Assembly: GCF_013348745.1 (NCBI RefSeq)
Contig: NZ_CP054666.1
Coordinates: 558,001-622,000, forward strand
From: Mycoplasma sp. OR1901
GTDB taxonomy: Bacteria; Bacillota_I; Bacilli_A; Mycoplasmatales; Metamycoplasmataceae
Direction: 5' to 3'
Length of the DNA stretch: 64,000 bases
A model generated the notes under the pieces. It searched no databases. It was not told the origin of the DNA and worked only from the letters and a program-made list of their open reading frames with translations. This document shows, one piece after another, positions 34,501 to 45,903 of the stretch. Positions within the stretch are counted from its first letter, which is position 1. Every line of letters begins with the position of its first letter. Position numbers and translations under genes: made by a program.

Positions 34501-36948
34501 ATCTTTTAATGTAACATTTAAGAAAAAATCAGCTTTACTATTTGAATGAATAATATCTAATATTTTCTTTTCGTTAATTTTATCTCAGTACTCTTCTTTA
34601 GAACCGCTTCTAGATTGGAAGTTTCTTTCAGTATTTAATTGAGCTGATTTTAAGATTTGGTTATTAAATAAGACGTTTACATATCCATAAACTTTACCAA
34701 AACTAACAAAAATGTCAGAAATATTGTATTTAAAGTATTTGTTTAAACCATAATTTTTAGGAACGAATATTTCTTCTTTTTGTTCATTAGTTAAGGCATT
34801 AAATTCTTTTTTAGTATATGAATTTAATAATTCATAATTAACGTTAAATAATGAATCAATTGTATCTAAAGTAATACTTTCATATTCAGCTAAAGCACCA
34901 TTGGTGTACTCTTTTGATTTTTTAAAGGTATAAGAGAAATTATCAACTCCTTTAATTTTGGCTTCAATAGTTACTTCTAATGTATTTAACGCTTCACCAG
35001 TAAGTTTTAAATCTTTAATTGTAAAATTAAATTTGTCTGTATCAAAGTGATCGAAGAAAATATTTGCATTACCGAAATTAAATGAACCTGCATTTTTAAT
35101 TGAATCTAAATTATATTTAGTTTCACCTTCGTAATTTTCTAAATTGAAAACTGATTCAGTATTATCTTTTAAATATTCTGTAGCAGTTTTATTATCAGGA
35201 TTTACTAATGATTCAACAGTTTCTAATTCAGTTAAAAGATTTTTTACTGAATCAATATTTGAATCCATATTACTTAAATCAAAAGTTTTTAAAGAGTTAT
35301 TTTTAAAGATTTTTCTATTTTTATTTAAAAATAAATAAAATTCATATTCTTTTTTACCGTTAATAGTTCCAGAATTAATATTTGATTTAAATTCATTAAT
35401 TTTTGAACTTAAAGTTTCTAAACTTTTTACCAATTCTTTGAATTTAGTTAAGAAAGTATCAAATTTAAAGTAATCATTAAGTTGTGAAGTAATAATAACT
35501 AAATCGTTTTTTATATCTGTATCAATTAGTGAATTTTTAATTAAATTATTTAATTCCTCTTCTTTTTCTTTAAAGTCACCATTGTGTTTAAATATTGTTT
35601 CTAATATTTCACTTAATTCTGACATTGTAAATGAATTTTCTATTTTTACTTTTAATTCATTTTTAGAATCTGCAGATAAGTTTTGATCATCTTTAATTTT
35701 ATTTAAAGCTTCTTGTTTTTTAGCTTCAAAACCTTCTTCAGTGCTTTGTAAGTTATTTTCTTTGATTTTTAATTTTAATTCGTTAAGTGATTCCTCAAAT
35801 AAACTAAAATTATTATCTTCATTAAAATCACTTACTACAGCACTAAAAAATGCTTCAAAAGGAGGAAGAATATTAGTAAAGTTATAATTATCAAAAATAG
35901 ATTTGATATTTGTTATTTTTTTATCAGTTTCTAGTAATTTTTCAATTAATTCTCTTTTTGTTGTTGGGTTATCATAAGCTTTTGACTTTAATTGTAAATA
36001 TATATCTTTTGTTGTTTGATTTTTAAAATCATAATTATCTAAATTAGATACGTATAAATTCATTTTAGCGTTATTATCTAAAATTAATTTATTTTTAATT
36101 TTGCTTAATGAAATTAATTCAACTAATTTTTCATTATTTTCTTGATTAAGATCATTAAAATTAAAAGTATTTGTGCTTGCAATATTATCAAAAAATTCTT
36201 TTGAATTGTTTAATTTTTCATCATCACTAAATTTAACACTTACCCCTTCTTCTAATCTAGTTAAATTAATTTTTAAGTATTCATTTAATAATGTAGAAAA
36301 AGTACTTAAACTGTCGTTTAATACTAAATATTCATCTGAATTTGTTTTATGTGGGTATGAATTTAAAAGATTCTTTTTAAATTCAACAAATTTAGGTGTA
36401 TTTAAACTTTCTAAATTTTGTTCTAAACTGGTCTTAAATAAATTATATTGATTTTCTTTTATTTTATCTATGTCTGTAATAATAGTTTTTGAATTATTTG
36501 CTAAATCTAAACTGTAATTAGCAAAATTAATTGTTTTTTGATTTACAACAGAATTTAATCTATCTAAATTATGTTTAATTTTATTTTCTAATTCATAATT
36601 TACTTCTAAATTTGTAAATTTATATTCAACTTTCGATGAAGTTTCGTAACTAGCAAGAATTGACTCAATATTTTTATTTAATGAAATGTATTCACTTTCG
36701 TTATTTAAATATGGATATTGTTCTAAAATTCTTGATAAAACAGGTTGAATCTCATTATTATTTTTATATTCTTTTAGAGAATTACCCAATTTAGTCATGT
36801 AGGTTTCTCTTGTTTTATTATCTGTTTTTTTAGGTGTATTTGACTTGTTTTTAGTCAATAAAATACCTAAAGTTGAAAAGCTGGCAACTACACCAATACC
36901 TATCAACGAAGATAATAATAGTATCTTTTTGTTATTTTTAATTTTCAT
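31558..36948 (-). CDS. Giant membrane-anchored DUF31 peptidase (DUF31-B)
   Basis: A 1796-residue paralog of DUF31-A. It begins with a membrane helix (LLLSSLIGIGVVASFSTLGI) and no lipobox Cys, so it is anchored by the helix instead of lipid. A long helical Lys/Glu/Asn region follows (residues about 40-650). A middle part shares landmarks with DUF31-A, such as FDHFDTDKFNFTI, LNYFISIK and YFYYFYDLE. The C-terminal peptidase has apparent His1526 (ITNRHVI), Asp1611 (FVADFN) and Ser1708 (GGSGTSLY). It ends in EDNE and overlaps the start of LipoB. It has AAGGAG before the ATG and a TATAAT box near 36990-37010. It is divergent from lpdA. Confidence 0.85.
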
Positions 36949-37198
36949 TCTACTCCTTAATGATTTTCACTTAAATTTTGATGTTTTATATTATATATTA
37001 TAATCAATAAAACTATTTTTTTAATTATTTTAAATAATAACTATTTTTTAAAAAAATAAACTATAAATACAATAAGCATTTCTTTGTATTAAAATGTTAA
37101 AAAGTGTATTTTTTATTTAAAAAAATATGTTTTTATAACTTTTAAAAAGTTTTATAATATATTTTAGCTAATAAATAATTATAAATAAAGGAGCAAAA
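36949..37198. promoter_or_regulatory. Divergent DUF31-B / lpdA promoter region
   Basis: An AT-rich 250-bp gap. TATAAT at 37153-37158 lies 40 bases before the lpdA ATG, which is preceded by AAGGAG. TATAAT-like boxes on the minus strand serve DUF31-B. Confidence 0.5.
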
Positions 37199-38575
37199 AT
37201 GAATAAATTTGATGTAGCTATAATAGGTGCTGGTCCTGGTGGTTACACACTAGCAGCAATACTTGCAAATAATGGTAAAAAAGTAGCATTATTTGAGAAA
37301 AAACATTTTGGTGGAACATGTGTAAATGAAGGGTGTGTTTCTTCTAAAACACTAATTAAATCTGCTAAATTAATAGATGCAATTAATAATTCAAATAAAT
37401 ATGGTGTGTTATCTCAAGAATTAGGTTTTGATTTTGATAAAATTCAGCAAAGAAGAATTGATAATAAAAAGAAATTAAATAACGGTATTAAAAACACATT
37501 AGAAAGCGCTAATGTAAATATTTTCTTTGAAGATGCAACTGTAATTGACGAACATACAATTGAAACTAAAACAACTAAAATAGAGTTTGATAAATTAGTT
37601 TTAGCTACCGGTGCTAGTGCAAGAGAATTAAATTTAAAAGGATTCGCAGAAGCAAAAGAACAAGGTAAATTAATTGATTCAACAGGAGCTTTAGAACTTA
37701 CAAGCGTTCCTAAAAAATTAACAATAATAGGTGGTGGTCCTGTTTCTTTAGAGTTCGCATATTTATATTCAACACTTGGATCTGAAGTAACAATTTTAGA
37801 AGCAAGAACTTTCATGGGTAATTTTGAAACAGAATTACAAAATTCAGTTAAAACATACCTTGTAAACAAAGGTATTAAAATTTATGAAAATGTAAAAATT
37901 ATTGAATTTAATGGTGATAATTTAGTTACTGAAATTGATAATAAAGTAGTTAAATTTAACTCAGATAAAACACTTTTAGCAATTGGTAGAGTTCCAAATA
38001 ACGATTCATTCAAGTCATTAAATTTAAAATTAAACCAACGTGGATTTGTCGAAGTTAATAAACACATGCAAACAAGTTTAGAACATGTTTATGCATTAGG
38101 TGATTTAACAGGTTTAATGATGTTATCAACAGTTGCTTATAAAACTGCAGATATAATTGCTAACCACATTTTAGAAAATGGTAACGATGAAGAATTTGAT
38201 CCAAAAAGTATTCCTTGAGCAGTTTATTTAAATCCTGAATTCGCTGGTATCGGATACACAGAAGCAGAATTAAAAAATAACGGAATCGAATATGATGTTT
38301 TAATGATTAATGCTGGTAAGTTACCTAGAGCACATGCCGATGGTTTAGATATGGAATTAGGATTTTTAAAATTCTTAGTTGATAAAAATTCTGGACTTAT
38401 TTTAGGTGCTTCTATGTTTATTGAAGGTGCACATTTAATAATCAATCAAATTGCACAAGCAATTAAAAATAAAAATAAATTTATCGACCTAGAAAAAGTA
38501 TCATTTACACACCCAACAATAGCAGAAGCTGTGTATTATGCAGCTAGAAACTATTCATTTAGACCAAATAAATAA
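37199..38575 (+). CDS. lpdA: Dihydrolipoamide dehydrogenase (E3)
   Basis: A 458-residue FAD enzyme that reoxidises dihydrolipoyl groups with NAD+. The FAD-binding motif is GAGPGG at residues 10-15. The redox disulfide is C41-x4-C46 in GGTCVNEGCVSSK (usually CVNVGCVPSK). An NAD-binding GGGPVSLEFAY motif lies mid-protein. The C-terminal HPTIAEAV provides the catalytic His and Glu. It has no N-terminal lipoyl domain, and no pyruvate dehydrogenase genes are adjacent, so it stands alone here. A distinct pyridine-nucleotide disulfide oxidoreductase is less likely because the E3 signatures are complete. Confidence 0.9.
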
Positions 38576-38585
38576 ACGATAAATG

Positions 38586-38616
38586 AAAAGATGTTTGTAA
38601 ACCAAATATCTTTTTT
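38586..38616 (+). terminator. Terminator after lpdA
   Basis: AAAAGATGTTTG pairs with CAAATATCTTTT (one wobble), followed by T6. Confidence 0.75.
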
Positions 38617-38663
38617 ATACTAAATTTAAGAAGATAAAACTATAGTTAAAAATTAAACTTTAC

Positions 38664-38679
38664 ACCTTTAAGTAAAGGT
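38664..38679. promoter_or_regulatory. Perfect palindrome upstream of CC1
   Basis: ACCTTTA-AG-TAAAGGT is a perfect 16-base inverted repeat in an otherwise featureless gap, about 90 bases before the poly(A) tract. It has no T-run, so it is unlike a terminator and may be an operator. No second copy was noticed upstream of CC2. Confidence 0.35.
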
Positions 38680-38734
38680 ATTAAATTTAAAGAAAAATAA
38701 AATATTGCATTTCTAGTAAAAAGCGAAAATAATC

Positions 38735-38914
38735 AATTTTTTATCATCAAAAAATCAACTTATTATCAAAAAAAAAAAAAAAAAACGTTCTTTTAAACCT
38801 TAAAATAAGGGCTAAAAAATTTTTGTAGCATCAAGATTATAATAAAAATTTCTAACTTAATATTATATAATAAAGTAATAAATTAAAAAATAATTAAACG
38901 AGGTAATAAAAATA
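38735..38914 (+). promoter_or_regulatory. Poly(A)-tract promoter module of CC1
   Basis: A run of 18 A (38768-38785) is followed by exactly 15 bases and then TAAAATAAG (38801), a possible -10 box. CTTATT precedes the A-run. The same arrangement occurs before the paralog CC2. A second possible -10, TATAAT, is at 38838. GAGG precedes the ATG at 38915. The A-run falls where the -35 element should be, so a length change could switch the promoter. Positions 38617-38734 hold only the palindrome listed separately. Confidence 0.55.
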
Positions 38915-41863
38915 ATGAAACAAAGATATAAATTCCTTTTATTAGGTTCAATATTTACGTCTGTTGCAATTACCACAACATCGTTAATAATGATTAATAA
39001 AAGAAAGAAAGTTGAAGCAACAAACGATAAGGAATTTAGATATATAGTTCCTGATAAAGAAGATCCTAGCAAAGCTAATATAGACTATACAACTTTATTA
39101 ATAAACAAATTAGCTGATAAATTGACAGAAGCTCAAAACTTCGTGAGGAATAATAATAATCTAAAAGATGATCAAAAGATAATTAATTTAAAAGAGAAAA
39201 TTGATAGTTCAACTAAAAATTTAAGTGCAACAATTAAGGATAACGATTTAATTGTTAAAGAAATAATGGAAATTGACGAACTATTATCAGAAGCTATTCG
39301 AAAAACTAACAATAATACTAATATCATTAATGGTGATAGTATTGTTAATATACCTTTAGATCAAGCTAAAAATAACATTAGAGAAGAATTAAATAATGTT
39401 ATAAAAGAAATTGAAAAAGTTAGTTCAGAAGTAAATGACCAATCATTAAATGAAGTTACTAAAAATGCAAATGAGTATATTTCTTTAGCTAAAAGGGCTT
39501 TAGATGAAGTCGATAATGTTAATAAACTTCAAGCGTACTTAACCATTTCTCTTGATAAGAAGACTGAAGTTTTACTAAATGTTCAAAAAATCCAAGAAAG
39601 AAAGAATGAAATAAAAGAAAGTCTTTTAAACATTAAAAAAACTCTTGATAATTTAAAAATATTTTTCGCGGGAAAAAATGATGACGCAAACCTTCTCGAA
39701 AGTATTTCAAGATATCTAGTATTTAATTTCGATAAATTTGATATTTATGCCGAAGGAAATAACTATATTTCTGAGTTTTTAAATTATTACAACGAAATAA
39801 ATAATAGCCAAAACAACGATAAAGTTATTTTACCTAAAAATATTTCACATGCAAAAAATAAAATAATTGAATTTTTAAACATGATAAGTAATGATGAAAA
39901 GTTCATTAATAATATTAATAATGTTCAATTAAAAACTCTTGAAAAACTAGATAAAATTATTGGAAATTGACTATTCCCGAATTATACTGTTAATAGATTT
40001 TACGAAAATAATAATTCTGTTGTAAACCGTTTTACTAAATACAAATCTACCGACGTTTATGCAGGTACTTATGATATATATTTACAAGGGCAAAATCAAA
40101 ATCGAGACCAAAATATAAATTATGAAATAAAAAACTTTAGTAAAGATACTAAAAATAGTGATTGAATGTGACTTGATAACATCAAAAATGAAAAATTATT
40201 TTCAAATAATGAAATAATAGAAAATAACACAAAACTAAAAGAAACTTTTAAATTTGATTCACTCTTAAATGAAATTAACAAATTATCAATTAAAGCATTT
40301 GAAACTCAACTAAACAAATTAAAAACATTTATTGACGAAAATGTATCTAACGATGAAATAACATTATTAGATTTTGCAAATATTATATATTCTGATGATT
40401 TTATTAACGAATCATTTTTAGCTTATGATAACGATTTAAACGAAATATATTTTAATTCAGAATGAATGCATGGTGCCAAAATTAATTCAAGAAAAGAAAG
40501 ATTAGCAAATTTTAGTAAATATTATAAAAAAATATTAGAATCATTTAAATTATATGCAAACGATGAAGATAAAAATATTAAAATAAATATTAAAGAAATT
40601 AAAGATAAATTCCTAGAAAATATAAATCATTTTAAAAATCAAATAAATACAAATAATGTTAGTTTAAATTACTTAAATCAAATTTCAACAGGTGATTTTA
40701 GAGATCTATTCACTTCTTCTATAATGTGAAAATTTAACGAAAAACTTTTAAGCTTAAAACAAAATGAAAATATATTCGATGCTTCAAAAGATGAATTAAT
40801 TAACGAAAATAAAAATTCAGAAATTTCACCTAAACAAAAAGATAGAGAAAATGAGAAATTTTATAGTCAATATAACCATAAATCATATAAAAATTGATAT
40901 GAATCTAAAGACAAAGACTACAAAAATAATATTTTAGAATTATTGTCTAATTTTGAAACAAATATTAATGATACTATATTCCAAAACAATGCTATTCTAC
41001 TTAATTTTGATGAAGATTACGATTTAAATACAATTAAATATAGTAGGGGCGATAAAAAATATTCAGAATTTCTTTGAAAAATTGATGATAACGAAAACAA
41101 AGCTAAATCTAAAGATGTTTTCACTTATAATGAAAACGGAATTGGCGAAAATTTTAGAAATAATTTACAAAACGGATTTGATATGTTTATCTATAATTTA
41201 TCAAACCAAAACAATAATAAAGAAAGCTTAAACGCAATTTATAAATATATTTCAGATGCGTTTGAATCCAAAAAAGAATTCTTTGCTAAGGATGAGAATA
41301 AAATAAACACTGATGAAATACAAAGAAAACATTTAAGCCAGGACAATGGTAAGGGTCAAAATAAATTAGATTTCAATGAAATCCACATTAAAAATAGATT
41401 TAAAAAATTAGTTGATTTAATAAATAGTACAGACATTAAATTCGCAACAATTAGTAAAAGTGAAAATCTTAAATCTAATAACACAAACTTGAATGAATGA
41501 AATGTATTACTTCAAGGAAGTAAACAAAAATGAAATTATCCACTACAACAAACTAAAGAACTTTCTCAAATTCATTACTTACCAGAATATTATTACTATA
41601 ATCATTTTGTAAATTTCAAAAACTTTATTAATTTTAAGTATAATAATATATTAATCAATTATGAAATCATATATACATTAGTTAAAATTGCAGACTTCAT
41701 AAATTCAAATACATATGATGATGTAAAAATGAAACAAATCTGAGATAAATTTGTAAGTAATTTTATGAGCCAATCAGATAAAGACTACGAAGTAGACTAT
41801 TTCGTAACTCAAGGCGACTACACAGTTAGCAACGAACTAAAAGAATTATTAGAGAATAAATAA
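38915..41863 (+). CDS. Unrecognised large membrane-anchored protein (CC1)
   Basis: A 982-residue protein with an N-terminal membrane helix (residues about 6-27, FLLLGSIFTSVAITTTSLIM), a basic stop KRKK, and no lipobox Cys. The rest is hydrophilic and mostly helical, rich in Asn, Lys, Glu and Ile. It is probably long coiled coils (NVIKEIEKVSSEV, LLNIKKTLDNLK) exposed outside the cell. Landmarks shared with CC2 include IDYTTLLIN, ITISLDKKTEVLL-like segments, DFRDLF(T/I)SSIMWKFN, NGFDMFI(Y/F)NLSN and INYE-LVKIAD near the C-terminus. I do not recognise the family. Several Trp codons are TGA. It has its own terminator and a poly(A) promoter. Confidence 0.7.
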
Positions 41864-41874
41864 TGAATATTTGG

Positions 41875-41900
41875 AAACAGTCTAAAAACGACTGTTTTTT
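41875..41900 (+). terminator. Terminator after CC1
   Basis: AACAGTC and GACTGTT form a stem with a 7-base loop, ending in T6. Confidence 0.8.
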
Positions 41901-42089
41901 AATTTATTAATAGTCTAACATCGCGATAAATTAAATAAAAATAACATTAGATATAAATCATTTAAATTAAATTTTTACATTTAATCTCTAGTTTAAAGTT
42001 GCTTTTAATCAATTAAATAACTATCAACAAATAATATATATACATTGAATTATTTATTGATAATGTACTTTATTTTATTCTTAAAAGTT

Positions 42090-42260
42090 CATTTTATCGC
42101 AGATTAAAAAGCTTATTTTTCAAAAAAAAAAAAAACAGAGCTTTTATCTCTATAAATAAGATATAAATAAATTATTTAATTTTTTCGTATGCAAAAATTT
42201 GAGCAAGAAAATTATATATAATAAAAGGTGAAAATAAAAATTAGCAAAGAGGTAGTTAAA
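42090..42260 (+). promoter_or_regulatory. Poly(A)-tract promoter module of CC2
   Basis: A run of 13 A (42122-42134) is followed by 15 bases and then TATAAATAAG (42150). Blocks TTTTATC and CTTATT lie just upstream, as before CC1. The distance from the -10-like box to the ATG is 106 bases here and 109 in CC1. AAAGAGG precedes the ATG at 42261. A further TATAAT lies at about 42214. The gap 41901-42089 is AT-rich with nothing else visible. Confidence 0.55.
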
Positions 42261-45248
42261 ATGACTAAAAAATATAAATTTCTTCTTATTGCGACAGCGT
42301 TTTTATCAGTAGCCACAACCACTACTGCAATAGTTATGACAAATAAAAAGAAAAAAATAACCAAAGAAAAAGAAATAAATATAAGGTATATCATCAAAGA
42401 TGAAAATAACCCAAATAAAGCTAAAATAGATTACACAACTTTATTAATAAATAGACTTGCCGATAAAATTATTGATGCACAAAATTTTGTTAAGGATAAT
42501 GATGTATCAAAGCAAGATCCTAAAATTATTAAATTACAAGAAAAACTAAAGGATTCAAGTTCGAATTTAGGAACAATAATTAAAGATAACAATTCGATTA
42601 TTAATGAATTAGAAGAACTTAATAATTTACTTGAAGAAGCTAAAAGTGATCCAAATTTAAATGGTGGAAATAATAACACAAATATTAATATAGGTTCAGA
42701 AAAACCTGCCGATAATATCATTAATGTGTCACTTATTGAAGCGAGAAATAACGTTAGAGAAAAATTAAATGAGGCTGTTATTGAAATAGAAAAAGTTAAA
42801 TCATCTATAAACGATCAAGCTATGAATGATGTTACAGAAAAAGCGAACGAATATATTTCTATAGCTAAAGAAGCGCTCGAAAGCGAAAGTGATGTTAATA
42901 AACTACAAGCTTTTTTAACAATTTCACTCGATAAAAAGACTGAGGTTTTATTATCGGCTAAAAAAATTCAAAGAAGAAAAAACGAAATTAAGGATAATCT
43001 TTTAAAAATAAAAGATACATTCGATAAATTCAATCAATTTTATTTGAAAAATGTCGAAAATACAAATTTAGTTGAAGGTATTTCTAGATATATTGCATTT
43101 AATTTTGAAAAGTTTGAGGTTTATAACGAAGGAAATAACTATATTTTTAATTTTTTAGATTTTTATTATAAAAATAGAGAATCTAAGAATAATGATGAAA
43201 TAATATTACCTAAAGACCTCATCAATGCTAAAAATAAATTAATTGAATTTTTAAATACTATTAGTAATGATCAAAAATTTTTAGATAATATTCAAAGTGT
43301 AGAATTGAAAGATTTAGAAAATCTTGAAAAAATACTAGATAATTGATTATTTCCTAACTATACAATTAATAGATTTCATCAATTTAACGTTTCAATAATT
43401 AATCGTTTTTTAAAATATGAGTCTAAGGATTATTATTCAGATAATTACGATAAATATTTATACAACCCTAATGATTCAGGAGGACCTAGACCACCAAGAC
43501 AACGACAAGATCAAGATGAAAATATAAAAAACCTAACTAAAGATACAACAAATAAAGATTGAATGTGATTAGACAATTTAAAGAATGAGAAAATATTTAA
43601 AAATAACGAAATCATCAAAAACGAAAAAAATCTGGACGAGACATTTAGATTTGATGTTATTTTAAATGAAATTAATAAATTGTCAATCGATATGCTAATT
43701 ACTCAATTAGATAACTTAAAAACATTTATCGATCAAAAAACTCCAGATGATACTATTAAATTAGTTGATTTTGCTAATTTAGTTTATTCAGAAGATTTTA
43801 TTAAAGAATTATTTTTATCGTATGAAAATGATTTAAATGAGTTATACATACAAAAAAGCAATAGAGATTGAAATTATAAACCAAATTATAATAGAGATTT
43901 TGCTGAATTTAGTGTATTCTATAAAGAATTATTAAAATCATTTTTAGATAAAGCTAGCGAAGAAAATAAAAACCGTACTATAAACATAAAAGACATTAAA
44001 GATACTTTTATAAATAGTATTAATTCTTACAAAAATGAAATCGAAAATAAAACAATCAATATGGATAAATTAAACAATATTTCTTCAGGAGATTTTAGGG
44101 ATTTATTTATTTCCTCAATTATGTGAAAATTTAATGATGAACTTTTAAAATTACCTGATAATAATGATGTTTTAGATATTAACGAAAATAAAGATATTTA
44201 CAAAAACAAAATCGAAGAAAACACATACTACAACGGAAGACAAAACAATAATACCGAATACTATGATAGAACATATAAAAAATGATATGATAGCAAAGAT
44301 CAAACATACAAAGATAAAGTAATTACTTTATTATCTAAATTTGATGCAAACATTAATGATACTGTTTTCTTACCAACTGGTTATGATGAAGAAAATAACG
44401 GAAGTGGATTAGGTGACTTATACTATATTAGAGGTGACCAAAATGCCGCAAACGAAGCTGCTCGTATTGATATTAATAATAGTAAAGAATACACAAAAAA
44501 AGAATTATTAAATTACAATAATAAAGGTATAGAGAAAAACTTTAGAAACACATTACAAAATGGTTTCGATATGTTTATCTTTAATTTATCAAATAAAAAT
44601 AACACCAAAGATAAACTAAATGCAATTTACAATTATATCAATACCGCTTTCGAAAAACGTAAAAGTTTCTTCGAAAAAGAAGAAAATAAAACAAATATTA
44701 ATTACTCACAAAATGAGTATTTAAGCGAGGAAAACGGCAAGAACGAAACTAAACTTGATTTCAATAAATACCACATCCAAAAAAGATTTAAAAAACTTGT
44801 TGAAAAAATAACTGAAAATGATTTAACATTTGCAACAATTAGCAATAATAATAACCTTAAAATAAATAATAATAGTTTTAATAATTTAAATGTTTTAGTT
44901 ACAAATGATAAAGAAGATTGAAATTCAGCTTTAATCAGAAGGGGAGGTTATTTACACTCGTATGGTAGTTACCGTTCATATAGTATCGACCACCGTATTA
45001 ATCTTAAAAATTTTATTAATTGAAAATACTCTAATATATTAATTAATTATGATTTATTATATACACTAGTCAAAATAGCCGATTATCTAAATTCAACTAC
45101 ATATAACGAAACAAAAATGACCGAAATTTGAACTAAATTCAAAAAAAATTTTGATTTTGAAAATAATGATTATGACGCGGAATACTTTATAACAAATAGC
45201 AAATATAGTATTAACCAAGAGCTAAAAGAAGCTCTAGATAATATTTAG
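42261..45248 (+). CDS. Unrecognised large membrane-anchored protein (CC2), paralog of CC1
   Basis: A 995-residue protein homologous to CC1 over its whole length. It has the same N-terminal anchor (FLLIATAFLSVATTTTAIVM followed by NKKKK) and the same succession of helical segments. A Gly/Pro/Arg-rich loop near residues 410-420 (SGGPRPPRQR) and a Gly-rich insert near 710-720 are found only here. I take the ATG at 42261 with AAAGAGG upstream; an in-frame GTG at 42228 is less likely. Function unknown. Its position right after CC1, with a similar promoter, shows a tandem duplication of gene plus control region. Confidence 0.7.
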
Positions 45249-45266
45249 AAAATAATTAACAATATA

Positions 45267-45299
45267 AAAACATTCACTTATTAAACTGTGAATGTTTTT
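45267..45299 (+). terminator. Terminator after CC2
   Basis: AAAACATTCAC and GTGAATGTTTT form an 11-bp stem that ends in T5. Confidence 0.8.
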
Positions 45300-45304
45300 A
45301 TATA

Positions 45305-45329
45305 AAAATTCGCAATAAATGCGAATTAT
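45305..45329 (-). terminator. Terminator after scpB
   Basis: AATTCGCA and TGCGAATT with a 5-base loop, followed on the minus strand by T5, lie directly after the scpB stop. Confidence 0.75.
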
Positions 45330-45330
45330 A

Positions 45331-45903
45331 TTATTCTTCTCTTTGACTTTGGAATAAATCAAAATCATTATTTTCGTTTTCAACACCATCTATGTAGTTG
45401 AAATCATCCATTTTAGGCAATTCTCTTAATGTAGAAATTCTAAAGTGATCATAAAACTTATTTGTAACACCATATAAAACAGGACGACCTGGTGTGTGTG
45501 CGATACCCACTTCTTCAATAACACCTTTAATTAATAAAGTGTTAACTACTTGTTCAGAAGCTGCACCACGAATTTTGTTGATTTGACTTCTAGTAATAGG
45601 CTGTTTATAAGCAATGATTCCTGCAACTTCAATTGCAGCATTTGATAAACGATTAGGTCTAACAATTGAAACCATTTTTGTAACGTATTCTTTTACTGTT
45701 TCACGTGTTGCCAATTTATAAACATCATTGAAGTTAACAACTTTTAACCCTCTACCTTGTTCGTTAAATTCTTTATGGAAGTCCATTAATATTTTTTTAG
45801 CTTCTGCTAAAGTTTGTGTGCCGAAGATTTCTTTAACTTGTTCTAAAGTTAAACCTTCATCACCTTGAATGTATAAAAGTGCTTCAATAATATTATTTTT
45901 CAT
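45331..45903 (-). CDS. scpB: Segregation and condensation protein B
   Basis: A 190-residue kleisin-associated subunit of the SMC-ScpA-ScpB condensin that compacts and segregates the chromosome. Two winged-helix domains are visible: EALLYIQGDEGLTLEQVKEI at the start, and a second with EVAGIIAYKQPITRSQINKIRG, which is the family signature. The ATG overlaps the end of scpA by 11 bases, giving coupled translation. Confidence 0.94.
   Translation of the reverse strand: MKNNIIEALLYIQGDEGLTLEQVKEIFGTQTLAEAKKILMDFHKEFNEQGRGLKVVNFNDVYKLATRETVKEYVTKMVSIVRPNRLSNAAIEVAGIIAYKQPITRSQINKIRGAASEQVVNTLLIKGVIEEVGIAHTPGRPVLYGVTNKFYDHFRISTLRELPKMDDFNYIDGVENENNDFDLFQSQREE

Noticed and set aside
41901-42089. tRNA or small RNA gene in the long AT-rich gaps
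   Set aside because: No cloverleaf-like or GC-richer segment was found in this or the other intergenic gaps.
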